Source: Alphaproteobacteria bacterium (lineage in GTDB: Bacteria > Pseudomonadota > Alphaproteobacteria > SHVR01). Taken from it: a stretch of 38,370 bases of DNA. The DNA lies in assembly GCA_009694185.1 (NCBI GenBank), contig SHVR01000025.1:1-38370 (forward strand), in the 5' to 3' direction. Of this stretch, positions 27,102 to 38,263 are shown piece by piece. Position 1 is the first letter of the stretch. Each line of letters begins with the position of its first letter. Position numbers and translations under genes: made by a program. The notes under the pieces are model-generated. The model was not told the origin of the DNA and made no database searches. It worked only from the letters and a program-made list of their open reading frames with translations.

Positions 27102-27979
27102 ATGGCGAGCACCGCCATCGAACTCACCCGGCCCCTGGCCCGCCCCGAGGGAGGTCTGCGCCGCACCGTCCGCCGCCACCCGACCATCCTGATCGGCGGC
27201 TCGATCCTGCTGCTCATGGTGCTGGTGGCGATCTTCGCGCCGCTGCTCGGCACCGTCGATCCGCAGGCGGTGGCACCGGCGCGGCGCCTCAGGTGGCCGC
27301 AGGAGCGCTGGTGGTTCGGCACCGACATGATGGGCAGGGACGTGTGGAGCCGCACGCTCTACGGTGCCAGAATCTCGCTGGTCGTGGGCTTAGGCGCGGC
27401 ACTGCTGGCAACCTTCGGTGGCTTGCTGCTCGGCCTGGTCACCGGCTTCATCCGCCGGGTCGACGCGGTGCTGATGCGCGTCATGGACGGGCTGATGTCG
27501 ATCCCGGCGGTATTGCTGGCGATCGCGCTGATGGCGCTGACCACGGCCAGCGTTGAGAACGTCATCATCGCCATCGCCATCGTCGAATTGCCGCGCGTCA
27601 CTCGCCTGGTGCGCGGCGTCGTACTCTCCCTGCGCGAGCAGCCCTTCGTTGAGGCGGCGACCGCGTCGGGCACCGGGCTCGCCCGCACGCTGTTCAAGCA
27701 CATTCTGCCCAACACCATCGCGCCATTACTGGTCCAGGGCACCTACGTCTGCGCCTCGGCGATGATCACCGAGGCGATCCTCAGCTTCATCGGCGCCGGC
27801 ACGCCGCCGAACATCCCGAGCTGGGGCAACATCATGGCGGAAGCCCGCTCGATTTTTCAGGTCGCCTGGTACATCGTGCTGTTCCCGGCGGTGTTCCTGT
27901 CGCTGACCGTGCTGGCGGTCAACCTGCTCGGCGACGGCTTGCGCGACATGCTCGACCCCCGCCTCTCGCGACGGATGTG

Positions 27980-27980
<1 letters not shown>
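27102..27980 (+). CDS. Peptide ABC transporter permease, DppC type, operon 2
   Basis: This 292-residue inner-membrane permease has an N-terminal cytoplasmic tail of about 27 residues, then the first helix ([21 protein letters not shown]), [21 protein letters not shown], and the coupling loop [35 protein letters not shown] ends the protein. Its stop overlaps the ATPase start (TGATG). It should form the channel with the preceding permease. Confidence 0.93.
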
Positions 27981-28974
<994 letters not shown>

Positions 28975-28978
<4 letters not shown>

Positions 28979-29940
28979 ACGCGCCGGTGCTCGACGTCCG
29001 CGGCCTGAAGAAGCACTTCCCGGTGCGCAAGGGCGTGTTCGGCCGCATCGCCGGCCAGGTCTACGCGGTCGACGGCGTCAGCTTCACCATCGAGTCCGGC
29101 CAGACGCTCGGCCTGGTTGGCGAATCCGGCTGCGGCAAATCGACCGCCGGCAAGTCGATCGCCAAGCTGATCGACCCGACCGAAGGCGAGGTGATGATCG
29201 AGGGCGAGCGCATCGACCACCTCTCCCGCCGCGCGATCCGCCCCTTCCGCCGGCGCATCCAGTTCGTGTTCCAGGACCCGTATTCCTCGCTCAATCCCAG
29301 GCTCAACGCCGGTGAGATCGTCGCCGAGCCGCTGATCAACTTCAGGAATGGCGGCGGCGGCAACATCAAGCAGAAGGTCGCCGAGCTGTTCCCGAAGGTC
29401 GGCTTGAAGGCAGAGCAGATGGAGCGCTTCCCGCACGAATTCTCCGGCGGCCAACGCCAGCGCATCGGCATCGCGAGAGCCCTCGCGCTCAATCCGGCGC
29501 TGATCATCTGCGACGAGCCGGTGTCAGCCTTGGACGTCTCGGTGCAGGCCCAGGTGATCAACCTGCTGATGGACCTGCAGGCCGAGTTCGGCCTCTCCTA
29601 CTTGTTCATCGCCCACGACCTTGCGGTGGTCGAGCACATCGCCCACCGCGTCGCGGTGATGTACCTCGGCCGCATCGTCGAAATCGCCGACAAGCGCGAA
29701 TTGTTCAAGCAGCCGCTGCACCCCTACACCGAGGCGCTGCTCTCGGCCGTGCCGGTGCCGACACCCGGCGCCCGGTCCAGGCGTATCGTGCTCCAGGGCG
29801 ACGTGCCGAGCCCGATCACCCGGCCGCCGGGCTGCCACTTCCACACCCGCTGCCCCTACGCCGAGGTCCGCTGCAAGGTCGAGCCCCCGGCGTTGCGCGA
29901 GACCGCCCCCGGCCGCATGGTCGCCTGCCATCTGCGATAG
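28975..29940 (+). CDS. Peptide ABC transporter ATPase, DppF type, operon 2
   Basis: This 321-residue ATPase has Walker [10 protein letters not shown], signature [15 protein letters not shown], Walker [13 protein letters not shown] and switch AHDLAVV. The C-terminal domain contains [15 protein letters not shown]. The start overlaps the previous stop (ATGA). Five of six Tyr codons are TAC. This is the last gene of the operon; no clear terminator follows in the next 100 bp. Confidence 0.93.
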
Positions 29941-30054
29941 GATTTCGCTCCGGCAACGCCCGGATCGGGGTGACCGGCAGCGGCTCGTCGAGATGGTTCC
30001 GATTCCGGTCGAAGGCCCGCGCCGGGACCGAGCCAGCCTTGGCAAAAATCCTGC

Positions 30055-30082
30055 TTGACAGACTTATACTCAGAGTTAGCAT
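30055..30082 (+). promoter_or_regulatory. Promoter-like site with degenerate operator (copy B)
   Basis: TTGACA (30055-30060, consensus -35) and TAGCAT (30077-30082) are 16 bp apart. Between and over them lies ATACTCA (30066-30072) with a decayed partner half TTAGCAT (30076-30082). From CTTGAC to the end the site lines up base by base with copy A at 24177-24205, including the shared CTTATACTCA. Confidence 0.6.
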
Positions 30083-30125
30083 AAGGAGTGGCTGCGTCGA
30101 CGCGGCCAATTTTTGGCAACCAATT

Positions 30126-30142
30126 ATGCTCATAATGAGTAT
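30126..30142 (+). promoter_or_regulatory. Palindromic operator-like site (copy C)
   Basis: ATGCTCA-taa-TGAGTAT (30126-30142) pairs in 6 of 7 positions and is followed by a ribosome binding site 5 bp on. Over 30 bp, including the trailing GGAGA, it matches copy A at about 25 positions. Its centre lies 60 bp from that of copy B, about six helical turns. Confidence 0.6.
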
Positions 30143-30159
30143 TACTAAGGAGAAAGAGC

Positions 30160-30288
30160 ATGGCCCCAGGATTATATGTTTCACTTCTTTTGTTCAACCA
30201 AGCTATCATTGCATTGACTGTGCTTTGTTCATTCAGAACCGTAGTTCGGCTAATTGGACTCCGCTTGTTTTGCTTGGTTATGCTGTGA
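30160..30288 (+). pseudogene. Orphan start of a truncated gene
   Basis: AAGGAG with 7-nt spacing leads into ATG GCC CCA, after which the sequence switches to the antisense of the integrase fragment (break near 30166-30172). The resulting 42-codon frame is a chance fusion, although its hydrophobic N-terminal half could by luck form a membrane segment. The original gene cannot be identified from three codons. Confidence 0.5.
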
Positions 30289-30656
30289 TAATAGTTCTCA
30301 CAGTCTGTGCGCTCTAACTCCTTAAGCTTGTTATCTCTACCAATGAAGTTAAGCCAATGTTCCAGGTGTGTTTTGACTGTTCCTAAGCGACCTTTGACGA
30401 TTAAACTCGCCTCCATGTCCTTGATGCGTTGAACCAAATATGCCTCAACGCCTTGCTTAGTAGTCATTGAAAAGTAAGTCTTACCCGCTAATTGTTGTGC
30501 CATTAGCTCGTGGTAATACTTCTTAGCTTTGTCTACGGCTGTGTGTCTATTGCGTGTTTTAAGACTGAAGCGAGCGTACTTCTTTTCCTTAGCCAGCCAC
30601 ATACGCATTTGCCAATATTCACCCCTTTGCGACACAACGTTGTCGTTATAAAACAA
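30172..30656 (-). pseudogene. N-terminal fragment of a tyrosine-recombinase integrase (guaA-type genomic island)
   Basis: About 161 codons match the N-terminal part of phage/island integrases: SQRGEYWQMRMWLAKEKKYA (DNA-binding domain), LKTRNRHTAV, then the SAM-like core-binding domain with KGRLGTVKTHLEHWLNFIG and LKELERTDCENYYH. The catalytic domain (R, HxxR, Y) is missing: similarity stops after RSETY, near 30172. G+C is roughly 40 percent, far below the neighbours. The frame starts with TTG 18 nt after the guaA stop and is in the same frame and orientation as guaA. Integrases of guaA-inserted islands sit in this place. Not functional. Confidence 0.85.
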
Positions 30657-30674
30657 TGACTTAGTTAAATAAAA

Positions 30675-32270
30675 CTACTCCCACTCGATGGTGCCGGGCG
30701 GCTTCGAGGTGATGTCGTAGGTCACCCGGTTAATGCCGCGCACTTCGTTGATGATGCGGGTCGCCACCCGGCCGAGAAAGCCATGGTCGAAGGGGTAATA
30801 GTCGGCGGTCATGCCGTCGGTCGAGGTCACGGCCCGGAGCGCCAAGGCATGGTCGTAGGAGCGCATGTCGCCCATGACGCCGACCGTTTTTACGGGCAGC
30901 AGCACGGCAAATGCCTGCCAAATCGCATCGTAGAGCCCAGCATCGCGGATTTCCTCGATGAATATCCGATCGGCAAGGCGCAGGAGCGCCAGCTTTTCCG
31001 CCGTCACCTCGCCCGGCACGCGGATGGCGAGGCCGGGGCCGGGGAAGGGATGCCGGCCGACAAAGGCCTCGGAGAGGCCGAGCTCGCGGCCCAATGCGCG
31101 CACCTCGTCCTTAAAGAGCTCGCGCAGCGGTTCCACCAGCTTGAGGCGCATGCGCTCGGGCAGGCCGCCCACATTATGGTGCGACTTGATGGTGACACTG
31201 GGGCCACCGGTGAAGGACACGGATTCGATGACGTCGGGATAGAGCGTGCCCTGTGCCAGGAAATCCACCCGGCCGAGCTTCGCCGCCTCGGCGTCGAACA
31301 AGTCGATGAAGCTGGCGCCGATGATCTTGCGCTTCCGCTCCGGGTCGGTAACACCCTGGAGCCGGCCGAGGAACAGGCCTTCCGCCTCGACATGGACGAG
31401 CGGGATGTTGAAATGACCGCGAAAGAGCTCGACCACCTCGTCGGATTCGCCGGCGCGCATCAGCCCCGTGTCGACGAAGACGCAAGTGAGCCGGTCGCCG
31501 ATCGCCTCATGCAGCAAGACCGCGGCCACGGAGGAGTCCACGCCGCCCGAAAGTCCGCAGATCACCCGGCCGTCCCCCACTTGGGCGCGAATCCGGGCGA
31601 CCGCCTGGCGGCGGAAGGCGGCCATGGTCCAGCGCCCCGCGCAGCCGGCGATGCGGAGCGTGAAATTAGCGATGAGGCGCGCGCCATCGGGCGTGTGCAT
31701 CACTTCGGGGTGGAACTGCACGCCATAGAAGCCCCGCGCCTCGTCGGCGATGGCGGCGAAGGGAGCGCCATCGCTCGTGGCAACCGTGCGAAAGCCCGCC
31801 GGCAGGCCGATTACCCGATCGCCATGGCTCATCCAGACTTGTTCGCGGCCGCCCTTCGCCCATACGCCGTCAAAGAGGGCGCAATCGCCCACCACATCGA
31901 CGAAGGCACGGCCGAATTCGCGGTGGTCCGACGCCGCCACCTCGCCGCCAAGCTGTTGGACCATGGTCTGCTCGCCATAGCAGATGCCGAGCACCGGCAC
32001 ACCCAGGCGAAACACCCGATCGGGTGCCCTGGGCGTGCCGGATTCCGTCACCGACGCCGGCCCGCCCGACAGGATGATCGCCTTGGCACCCCAACCCCCG
32101 ATGGCGGCATCGTCCAGGCGGTTGAAGGGATGGATCTCGCAATAGACGCCGGCCTCGCGCACCCGGCGTGCGATGAGTTGGGTGTATTGGGCGCCGAAAT
32201 CCAAGATCAGCACGCGCTCGGCCTCGCCGGCCTCCGCCACCCAGGGGGGCCGCCGATCAGGCGACGCCAT
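30675..32270 (-). CDS. guaA: GMP synthase (glutamine-hydrolysing)
   Basis: This 531-residue cytosolic enzyme converts XMP, glutamine and ATP to GMP. The class I glutamine amidotransferase domain (about 20-210) has the nucleophile Cys in LGICYGEQ and the His/Glu pair in VQFHPEV. The ATP-pyrophosphatase domain has the P-loop LSGGVDSSV. The C-terminal dimerisation domain ends correctly in PPGTIEWE, so the insertion next to it restored an intact end. The start MASPDRR at 32270 overlaps the preceding GNAT gene by 14 bp; longer frames lie inside that gene. It is the last gene of the gua block. Confidence 0.96.
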   Translation of the reverse strand: MASPDRRPPWVAEAGEAERVLILDFGAQYTQLIARRVREAGVYCEIHPFNRLDDAAIGGWGAKAIILSGGPASVTESGTPRAPDRVFRLGVPVLGICYGEQTMVQQLGGEVAASDHREFGRAFVDVVGDCALFDGVWAKGGREQVWMSHGDRVIGLPAGFRTVATSDGAPFAAIADEARGFYGVQFHPEVMHTPDGARLIANFTLRIAGCAGRWTMAAFRRQAVARIRAQVGDGRVICGLSGGVDSSVAAVLLHEAIGDRLTCVFVDTGLMRAGESDEVVELFRGHFNIPLVHVEAEGLFLGRLQGVTDPERKRKIIGASFIDLFDAEAAKLGRVDFLAQGTLYPDVIESVSFTGGPSVTIKSHHNVGGLPERMRLKLVEPLRELFKDEVRALGRELGLSEAFVGRHPFPGPGLAIRVPGEVTAEKLALLRLADRIFIEEIRDAGLYDAIWQAFAVLLPVKTVGVMGDMRSYDHALALRAVTSTDGMTADYYPFDHGFLGRVATRIINEVRGINRVTYDITSKPPGTIEWE

Positions 32271-32793
32271 TGAGATCGCGCCAGCCATAGGCAAGCTCAT
32301 GAATGGTTTCCCCCCATTGCTGGCTCTCACGCTCGCCGACCAGGGCACCACCGATCGCGGCATAGAAGAAGCGGGCCGGATTGCCCTTCAGGACCCAGAT
32401 CAGGGCCGACTGGCTGCCGGAGCGCTCGAGCCGGCGAAACATGGTGTCGACGAGGCGCCGGCCGACACCCTGGCCGTGAAACTCATCGTCGATATAGAGC
32501 GTGTAGACCTCTCCGTCGAAGCGGGTGTCGCCGGACTGCTCCCGCCCGCAACTGCCGAAGCCGACGACCCCGCGCCCGCCAATCTCGGCGACGAACACGG
32601 TGCCCATGCTGCGCTGGGTGAGATGGCGGCGCCAAAGCCGCGCCTGGCGTCCGGGCGTCATGGCCACCAGCACCCGGTCGGGCACGAGGCCCGGATAGGT
32701 CGAGCGCCAGCTCTCCGCCTGGACGCGGCCGATGGCGTCCGCGTCACCGGCGCCCGCCATGCGGATGGCGACCTCGCCCGCGATCCCGGTCAC
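32257..32793 (-). CDS. GNAT family N-acetyltransferase
   Basis: This 178-residue GCN5-related acetyltransferase binds acetyl-CoA through motif A, here [19 protein letters not shown] (the Q/RxxGxG/A loop reads QGVGRR). The N-terminal [29 protein letters not shown] is typical of the subgroup, and [10 protein letters not shown] is the C-terminal motif B. The acceptor substrate is unknown. It is coupled to rsmB (4-bp overlap) and to guaA (14-bp overlap), so it is co-expressed with them. Confidence 0.88.
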   Translation of the reverse strand: MTGIAGEVAIRMAGAGDADAIGRVQAESWRSTYPGLVPDRVLVAMTPGRQARLWRRHLTQRSMGTVFVAEIGGRGVVGFGSCGREQSGDTRFDGEVYTLYIDDEFHGQGVGRRLVDTMFRRLERSGSQSALIWVLKGNPARFFYAAIGGALVGERESQQWGETIHELAYGWRDLNGVA

Positions 32794-34100
32794 GGAGCAC
32801 CGCCCCCACGCCGCCGGATGGCGACGAAGAACCCGTCGGTGCCGTGCCGCGCGGGCGTCAAGGTGAGATCATCGCCCTCGGACGGACAAATGCCGCCGAT
32901 CGCCGACCGCCAGGGCTGTGCGACCGGCACGATCTCGACATCCGGATGGGCATCGCGGAACCAGGACATCTGATCGCTATTCTCCTCGGGCAGCAACGAG
33001 CAGGTAGCATAGACGAGATGGCCACCCGGCCGCACCAGTTGCCATGTGGTGGCCAAGATCTGCCGCTGGGTCGCGACCGAGGCCGCGAGCGTCGCGGCAT
33101 CAAGCCGCCATTTGAGGGCGGGATCGCGGCGCCATGTGCCGGTTCGCGTGCAGGGCACGTCGACGAGCACGCGATCGAAGCGGCCCGCATGGGCGGCGTG
33201 CCATGGATCGTCGGCACCGGACAGAAGCTGCAACGCCACGTTATGGGCCGCGGCCCTGCGCAGCCTGGGTTCGATTCGCTCAAGCCGGGCCACACTCACG
33301 TCGGCGGCAACGATCTTGCCCTCGCCACCCATGGCGGCCGCGATCGCCAGGGTTTTGCCGCCGGCTCCGGCGCAATAGTCGAGGATCGCCATGTCGGGCC
33401 CGGCGTCGACCAGGAGGGCCGCGAGCTGCGAACTCTCGTCCTGCACCTCGATCAGCCCATCCTTGAAAGCCGCCAGTTGGCCGAGCGGCTGGCGCCCGGC
33501 AAGCCGGAGGCCGACCGGCGACCAGGGCGTTGGTTCGCACGCGACTCCGGCCTCGACCAATGCGCGCCGGGCGGTCGCGCGATCAGCTTTCAATGTGTTG
33601 ACGCGGAGATCGACGGGCGCCGGCATCGCCAGCGCCCCGAACTCGGTGAGAGGATCGCCCGCACCGGCGGCGAGGCTCGCCGCCAGCCAATGCGGTACAT
33701 TGCCCCGCACCCAATCGGGCTGGCCGGGATGGTCGAGCGCCGCCCCGGCCAGGCCCTCGACCAGCCTGAATTCGTTTGCCAAGAGCGCTGACGGGCCATA
33801 CCGGACGCCCGCGAACGCCGCCCCGAGAGCGCCCGCGTCCCAGCCTTCGACCAGCATGAGATGGGCCAGCACCCTGGACCGATCGGATGGCGTCTCCCCG
33901 TGGCGGCCGGTCCACCAGTCGAGTTGGCCCTGCCGGCGGAGCGCCCCGAACACCAGTCCCAAAACCCAGCGTCGATCGCCGGAGCCCGCATAGCGGCGGG
34001 CACGAAACCATGCGGCCGTCACCGCGTCCGCGGGAATGTCCGCCTCGCTGATCGTCCGGAGCAGCTCGATAGCCGCTTGTGCGCGGGCCGCGGGCGTCAC
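32790..34100 (-). CDS. rsmB: 16S rRNA m5C methyltransferase, RsmB/Fmu type
   Basis: This 436-residue SAM-dependent enzyme should methylate C967 of 16S rRNA. The N-terminal NusB-like helical region covers about 1-130. The Rossmann domain has the SAM loop YCAGAGGKTLAIAAAM, the motif IV Cys in VDVPCTRTGTWRRDP and the nucleophilic Cys in YATCSLLPEEN. Length fits. It lies 6 bp after guaB on the same strand and overlaps the GNAT gene by 4 bp. Confidence 0.93.
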   Translation of the reverse strand: MTPAARAQAAIELLRTISEADIPADAVTAAWFRARRYAGSGDRRWVLGLVFGALRRQGQLDWWTGRHGETPSDRSRVLAHLMLVEGWDAGALGAAFAGVRYGPSALLANEFRLVEGLAGAALDHPGQPDWVRGNVPHWLAASLAAGAGDPLTEFGALAMPAPVDLRVNTLKADRATARRALVEAGVACEPTPWSPVGLRLAGRQPLGQLAAFKDGLIEVQDESSQLAALLVDAGPDMAILDYCAGAGGKTLAIAAAMGGEGKIVAADVSVARLERIEPRLRRAAAHNVALQLLSGADDPWHAAHAGRFDRVLVDVPCTRTGTWRRDPALKWRLDAATLAASVATQRQILATTWQLVRPGGHLVYATCSLLPEENSDQMSWFRDAHPDVEIVPVAQPWRSAIGGICPSEGDDLTLTPARHGTDGFFVAIRRRGGGAP

Positions 34101-34106
34101 GCCTGA

Positions 34107-35588
34107 CTAGATCTCCGGTCGAATATTGTAATTGGGCGATTCCTTGGTCACCGAGATGTCGTGCACATGGCTTTCGCGCAGGCCCGCATTGGTGATGCGC
34201 ACGAAGCGGCAGTTCCGCTGCATATCGGCGATGGTGGCGTTGCCGGTATAGCCCATGGCGGCGCGCAGGCCGCCGACAATCTGGTGCAGCACGGTGGCGA
34301 CGGCGCCGCGATAGGGCACCCGGCCCTCGACCCCCTCCGGCACCAGCTTGAGGGAGTCCTTCACCTCCTCTTGGAAATAGCGGTCGGCGGAGCCCACCGC
34401 CATGGCGCCGATCGAGCCCATGCCGCGATAGGATTTGTAGGACCGGCCCTGATAGAGATAGACCTCGCCCGGACTCTCGTCGGTGCCGGCGAAGAGCGAG
34501 CCCAGCATGGCGCAGTCGGCCCCCGCCGCGATCGCCTTGGCGAGATCGCCCGACGATTTGATGCCGCCGTCGGCGATCACCGGCACGCCCGCCGCCTGGC
34601 ACGCCTCGGCCACCTCCATGACCGCCGTGAGCTGCGGCACGCCGACACCGGCAACGATGCGCGTCGTGCAGATGGTGCCAGGACCGATCCCCACTTTGAT
34701 GGCATCGGCGCCTGCCTGGATCAGCGCCCGCGCGCCCTCGCCCGTCGCCACGTTACCGGCAATGATCTGGGTGTAGTTGGAGAGTTTGCGGATGCGCTCC
34801 ACCACCTGGATCACACCCCTGGAATGGCCATGGGCGGTGTCGACCACGATGATATCCACCTCGGCATCGAAAAGTGCCGCAGCCCGGCGCAGGCCGTCGT
34901 CGCCGACACCCGTCGCCGCCGCGACCCGGAGCCGCCCCTTGTCGTCCTTGCAGGCGTCGGGAAAGCGCGCCGCCTTGTCGATATCCTTGACCGTGATAAG
35001 GCCGATGCAGCGATGGGCGTCGTCCATCACTAAGAGCTTCTCGATCCGGTGCTGATGCAGCAGTTGCTTCGCCGCGTCCAAGCTAACGCCCTCGCGCACC
35101 GTGACCAGATTCCGGGTCATCAGCTCCTTGATCGGCTGGGCCGGATCGCGGGCGAAGCGCACGTCGCGGTTGGTGACGATACCGACCAGCTTGCCCTTGG
35201 TCTCGACCACCGGGATGCCGGAGATCTTGTATTCGGCCATGAGGTTCAAGGCATCGGCCAGGGTCTGGTCGGGCGCGATGGTGACGGGATCGATCACCAT
35301 GCCCGATTCGAACTTCTTGACCCGGCGCACTTCGCTCGCCTGGCGTTCGATGGTCATGTTCTTGTGGATGACGCCAAGCCCGCCGGCTTGCGCCATGGCG
35401 ATGGCAAGACCGGCCTCGGTCACCGTGTCCATGGCGGCCGAAATGACCGGGATGCCAAGCTCGACCGTACGGGTGAGGCGGGTTCGCGTCGAGACCTGGG
35501 TCGGAAGCACGGCCGACTCGGCCGGCTTCAGCAGGACATCGTCGAACGTCAGCGCCAGCGGGATCGCCGCGATATCGGCTTCTTTCAT
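34107..35588 (-). CDS. guaB: IMP dehydrogenase
   Basis: This 493-residue enzyme oxidises IMP to XMP with NAD+, the step before GuaA. The barrel starts [14 protein letters not shown] pair (about 95-205) interrupts it, and the active-site Cys lies in GPGTICTTR, followed by [10 protein letters not shown] and the mobile flap near YRGMGS. All key residues are present. The start MKEADI at 35588 gives the normal family length; longer frames read into the rlmE spacer. A fair promoter precedes it. Confidence 0.96.
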   Translation of the reverse strand: MKEADIAAIPLALTFDDVLLKPAESAVLPTQVSTRTRLTRTVELGIPVISAAMDTVTEAGLAIAMAQAGGLGVIHKNMTIERQASEVRRVKKFESGMVIDPVTIAPDQTLADALNLMAEYKISGIPVVETKGKLVGIVTNRDVRFARDPAQPIKELMTRNLVTVREGVSLDAAKQLLHQHRIEKLLVMDDAHRCIGLITVKDIDKAARFPDACKDDKGRLRVAAATGVGDDGLRRAAALFDAEVDIIVVDTAHGHSRGVIQVVERIRKLSNYTQIIAGNVATGEGARALIQAGADAIKVGIGPGTICTTRIVAGVGVPQLTAVMEVAEACQAAGVPVIADGGIKSSGDLAKAIAAGADCAMLGSLFAGTDESPGEVYLYQGRSYKSYRGMGSIGAMAVGSADRYFQEEVKDSLKLVPEGVEGRVPYRGAVATVLHQIVGGLRAAMGYTGNATIADMQRNCRFVRITNAGLRESHVHDISVTKESPNYNIRPEI

Positions 35589-35615
35589 GCCACCCCCGAG
35601 AGAGGTTGGCGGCTC

Positions 35616-35643
35616 AATATACAGAAGTGCCGGGGCTTGTGAA
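35616..35643 (-). promoter_or_regulatory. Likely guaB promoter
   Basis: On the minus strand TTCACA (35643-35638) and TATATT (35621-35616) are 16 bp apart, 28 bp before the guaB start. This is a good sigma-70 type match in the only sizeable gap of the block, so guaB and the genes after it may be transcribed independently of ppx-rlmE. Confidence 0.5.
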
Positions 35644-35655
35644 GGCACCTCGCGC

Positions 35656-36363
35656 TCATGGTTCCATTTTTCCGAGCTCCGGCGGGCGAAAGCCGCGCGC
35701 CACCAGATAGACTTCGGCGGATTGCTTGCGGCTCGCCGGTGGTTTGACCGTATGGAGGGTGGTGAAGGCGGCCCGCAATCGGGCCTGCAAATCGCCCTGG
35801 GCGCCGCCCTGAAACAGCTTGACGACGAAGCTGCCGCCAGGCGCCAGCACCTGGATCGCGACCTCGAGGGCCGACTCGGCGAGGACCACGATGCGCAGAT
35901 GATCGGTCGCGCCATGGCCGGTGGTGGCGGGCGCCATGTCGGCCAGCACCAGGCCGGCCGGCCCGCCGAGGGCGGCCTCGATGAGCGCCAGCGTCTCGGG
36001 CGCGCTCACATCGCCCGCCAGAACGATCGCCCCCTCGACACCGGCCATCGCCTCCCTGTCGAGGGCGACCACTCGACCCTGGCCCGACTTGCCCGCCCGC
36101 ACCCGCTCGACCGCGACTTGGGTCCAGCCGCCGGGCGCCGCGCCGAGGTCTAGCACGGCCTGGCCCGGCCGCAGCAGGCGGTACCGGTCATCGATTTCAA
36201 TAAGCTTGAAGGCCGCGCGCGAGCGGTAGCCTTGGCGCCTCGCCTCGGCCACATAGGGGTCGTCCAATTGCCGTTGCAACCAGCGGACCGAGGACGGCCG
36301 GCGGCCCTGAGAGAGCACCCGCCCGCCCAGCGGACGGCCCGGCTGCCGCCTCGGTGGTCTCAT
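35656..36363 (-). CDS. rlmE: 23S rRNA U2552 2'-O-methyltransferase, RlmE/FtsJ
   Basis: This 235-residue heat-shock type methyltransferase modifies the ribosomal A-loop. The K-D-K-E catalytic set is visible: Lys in [11 protein letters not shown], Asp in [10 protein letters not shown], Lys in FVVKLFQGG and Glu in SAEVYLV. The SAM-binding loop is [14 protein letters not shown]. The N-terminus is basic (RPPRRQPGR), as in alphaproteobacterial forms. The start at 36363 overlaps the end of the phosphatase gene by 4 bp. Confidence 0.94.
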   Translation of the reverse strand: MRPPRRQPGRPLGGRVLSQGRRPSSVRWLQRQLDDPYVAEARRQGYRSRAAFKLIEIDDRYRLLRPGQAVLDLGAAPGGWTQVAVERVRAGKSGQGRVVALDREAMAGVEGAIVLAGDVSAPETLALIEAALGGPAGLVLADMAPATTGHGATDHLRIVVLAESALEVAIQVLAPGGSFVVKLFQGGAQGDLQARLRAAFTTLHTVKPPASRKQSAEVYLVARGFRPPELGKMEP

Positions 36364-37397
36364 AAACCGCCCGGGGCCGGCCGGTCGCCGTTGATGAGGC
36401 CGAGCAGGATGCCTTCGCGCACGCCGCGATCCGCCACCCTGACCACGCCGACCGGCCAGAGGCCGCAAATCACCTCGAGAATGGCGCAACCCGGAATGAC
36501 CAGATCGGCCCGCTCGCGGCCGATGCAGGGCTGGGCCGCGCGACCCTCTTCGTCCATGGCGCGCAGCCGGCCGATCACGGCGACGATCTCGGCGAAGGTG
36601 AGCTGGCGGCCATCCACCTGATCGCGCCGGTAGCGCGGCAAGTCGAGATGGATGCCGGTCAAGGTCGTGACCGTGCCGGAACTCCCCAGCATCTGGACAC
36701 GGCCGAGGCCGACCGCATGGCGGATGGCGTTGCGTTCCTCGAAGGCGACAAGCGCCAGGCGCACCTCCCTCAGGATGGCGGCATAGTCGTCCTCGCCGAC
36801 CGAATGGCCGCCAAAACGCTCCGAGAGGCCGACGACGCCAGCCGGGATCGAGAGGCAGTCGATCACCTCCGGCTCGCCCACGGCTGGCACGGCGAGCCAG
36901 AGGACCTCGGTGCTACCGCCGCCGATGTCGAAGACAATGGCGCGGTCGTGAACCCTGTCCAGGAGGGGCGCGCAGCCGCTCGCCGCGAGCCAGGCTTCTT
37001 CGGAGGCGCTGATGATCTCGATGTCGAGGCCGGTCTCGGCGATCACACGATCGAGGAAGCTATTGCAATTGGCGGCAAGCCGGCAGGCTTCGGTGGCCAC
37101 GCAGCGCGTTCGCGTTGCCCGGCGGCGGCGGATTTTGCCGGCGCAGACCCGGAGTGCGGCGATGCTGCGGTCGATCGCGGCATCGCCCAGCTCGCCCGAG
37201 AGCCCCAATCCCTCGCCCAGGCGCACGATGCGCGAGAAGGAATCGATGACCCGGAAGCCATCCAGTGCCGGGCGCGCCACCAGGAGGCGGCAATTGTTGG
37301 TGCCGAGGTCGACCGCGGCATAGACCTCGCCGGCGCCGGACTCGTATTGGTGCCGCCGGCCCCACGGCGACCGGTCGTTCAGGCGATCAACTGTCAC
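36360..37397 (-). CDS. ppx: Ppx/GppA family exopolyphosphatase
   Basis: This 345-residue protein has the ASKHA-type phosphatase fold: VDLGTNNCRLLV (phosphate 1), ATEACRLAAN, SASEEAWLAASG, FDIGGGSTEVLW (phosphate 2) and MLGSSGTVTTLTG. It should degrade polyphosphate or the guanosine pentaphosphate alarmone. The C-terminal HD domain of long Ppx forms is absent, as in many alphaproteobacterial members. The GTG at 37397 with AGAGG 6 nt upstream is my preferred start; an ATG-like longer form reaches 37460. First gene of the block. Confidence 0.88.
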   Translation of the reverse strand: MTVDRLNDRSPWGRRHQYESGAGEVYAAVDLGTNNCRLLVARPALDGFRVIDSFSRIVRLGEGLGLSGELGDAAIDRSIAALRVCAGKIRRRRATRTRCVATEACRLAANCNSFLDRVIAETGLDIEIISASEEAWLAASGCAPLLDRVHDRAIVFDIGGGSTEVLWLAVPAVGEPEVIDCLSIPAGVVGLSERFGGHSVGEDDYAAILREVRLALVAFEERNAIRHAVGLGRVQMLGSSGTVTTLTGIHLDLPRYRRDQVDGRQLTFAEIVAVIGRLRAMDEEGRAAQPCIGRERADLVIPGCAILEVICGLWPVGVVRVADRGVREGILLGLINGDRPAPGGL

Positions 37398-37600
37398 GTT
37401 CGGCCTCTCGCCTCGCCGGCCACCGGGTCCGTGGGAGAGAACCCAGTACCGGCCGGCCAATCCTCAATCCACATGGGCTAATCTACATGGGGGGGGCGAG
37501 GGCTTGCCAGACCGATCGCCCGGCGGTCGCGGAATCCTGTCCACAGCCCAGACGGACTTGCCGGCGACAATCTCGTATGCTGGCCGGAGGCCCGGGGCAA

Positions 37601-38263
37601 ATGGTTGGTTCCGCGTTCGAGTTGATCATTTTCGACTGCGATGGCGTGCTGATCGACAGCGAAGTCATCGCCAATCGAGTGCATGCCGAGGCGCTGACGG
37701 CACTCGGCTACACCATGACCACTCGCGACATGATCGACCGCTTCGCCGGCATGAGCGATGCCGCCATGTATGCGTTGATCGAGCGGGAACTGGGCCGGCC
37801 CATACCGGCCGGGCACCCGGACGAGGTCAAATCCGCCATCCTGGCGGCCTTCACCCGCGAGCTTCGCCCGATCGCGGGCGTGGCCGAGGTGCTGGCGGCG
37901 ATAGGCACGCCGCGGTGCGTGGCGTCGAGCAGCGCCCCGGAACGGCTCCGCCACAGCCTCCAATGCGCCGGCCTCTACGATCACTTTGCGCCGCATGTCT
38001 TCAGCGCCAGCATGGTGGCGCGTGGCAAACCGGCGCCCGACCTCTTCCTCTTCGCGGCGGCCCAGTTGGGCGTGGCGCACGACGCCGCCATCGTCATCGA
38101 GGATAGCGTCATGGGTGTCCGCGCCGCCAGGGCCGCCCATATGCCGGTGCTGGGTTTCCATGGCGGCAGCCATTGCGCCCCCGGCCATGGCGAGCGCTTG
38201 GCGACCGAGGGCGCCGATCGCGTGTTCCCCGTCAGCACCTATGAGACAGATATGCGGTATTGA
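37601..38263 (+). CDS. HAD-superfamily hydrolase (phosphoglycolate/beta-phosphoglucomutase-like)
   Basis: This 220-residue haloacid dehalogenase-type phosphatase has motif I FDCDGVLIDSE (nucleophile and acid Asp), motif II in VASSSAPERL, motif III Lys in GKPAPDLFLFAA and motif IV VIEDSVMGVRAA. A helical cap of subfamily IA lies between motifs I and II. The substrate is a small phosphorylated sugar or acid, not specified. ATG 37601 has GGAGG about 11 nt upstream; another ATG lies at 37577. Divergent from ppx. Confidence 0.9.
   Translation: MVGSAFELIIFDCDGVLIDSEVIANRVHAEALTALGYTMTTRDMIDRFAGMSDAAMYALIERELGRPIPAGHPDEVKSAILAAFTRELRPIAGVAEVLAAIGTPRCVASSSAPERLRHSLQCAGLYDHFAPHVFSASMVARGKPAPDLFLFAAAQLGVAHDAAIVIEDSVMGVRAARAAHMPVLGFHGGSHCAPGHGERLATEGADRVFPVSTYETDMRY

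Larger units (their letters stand above)
29941..30159. other. Non-coding stretch before the integrase remnant
   Basis: This piece is high-GC up to about 30040, without recognisable genes, then carries two promoter/operator-like sites (copies B and C) 60 bp apart and a good ribosome binding site (AAGGAG, 30147-30152) leading to an ATG at 30160. It is the upstream region of a gene whose body is gone. Confidence 0.6.

Noticed and set aside
30783-32273. 496-codon plus frame opposite guaA
   Set aside because: Shadow of guaA, whose active-site residues are all present.
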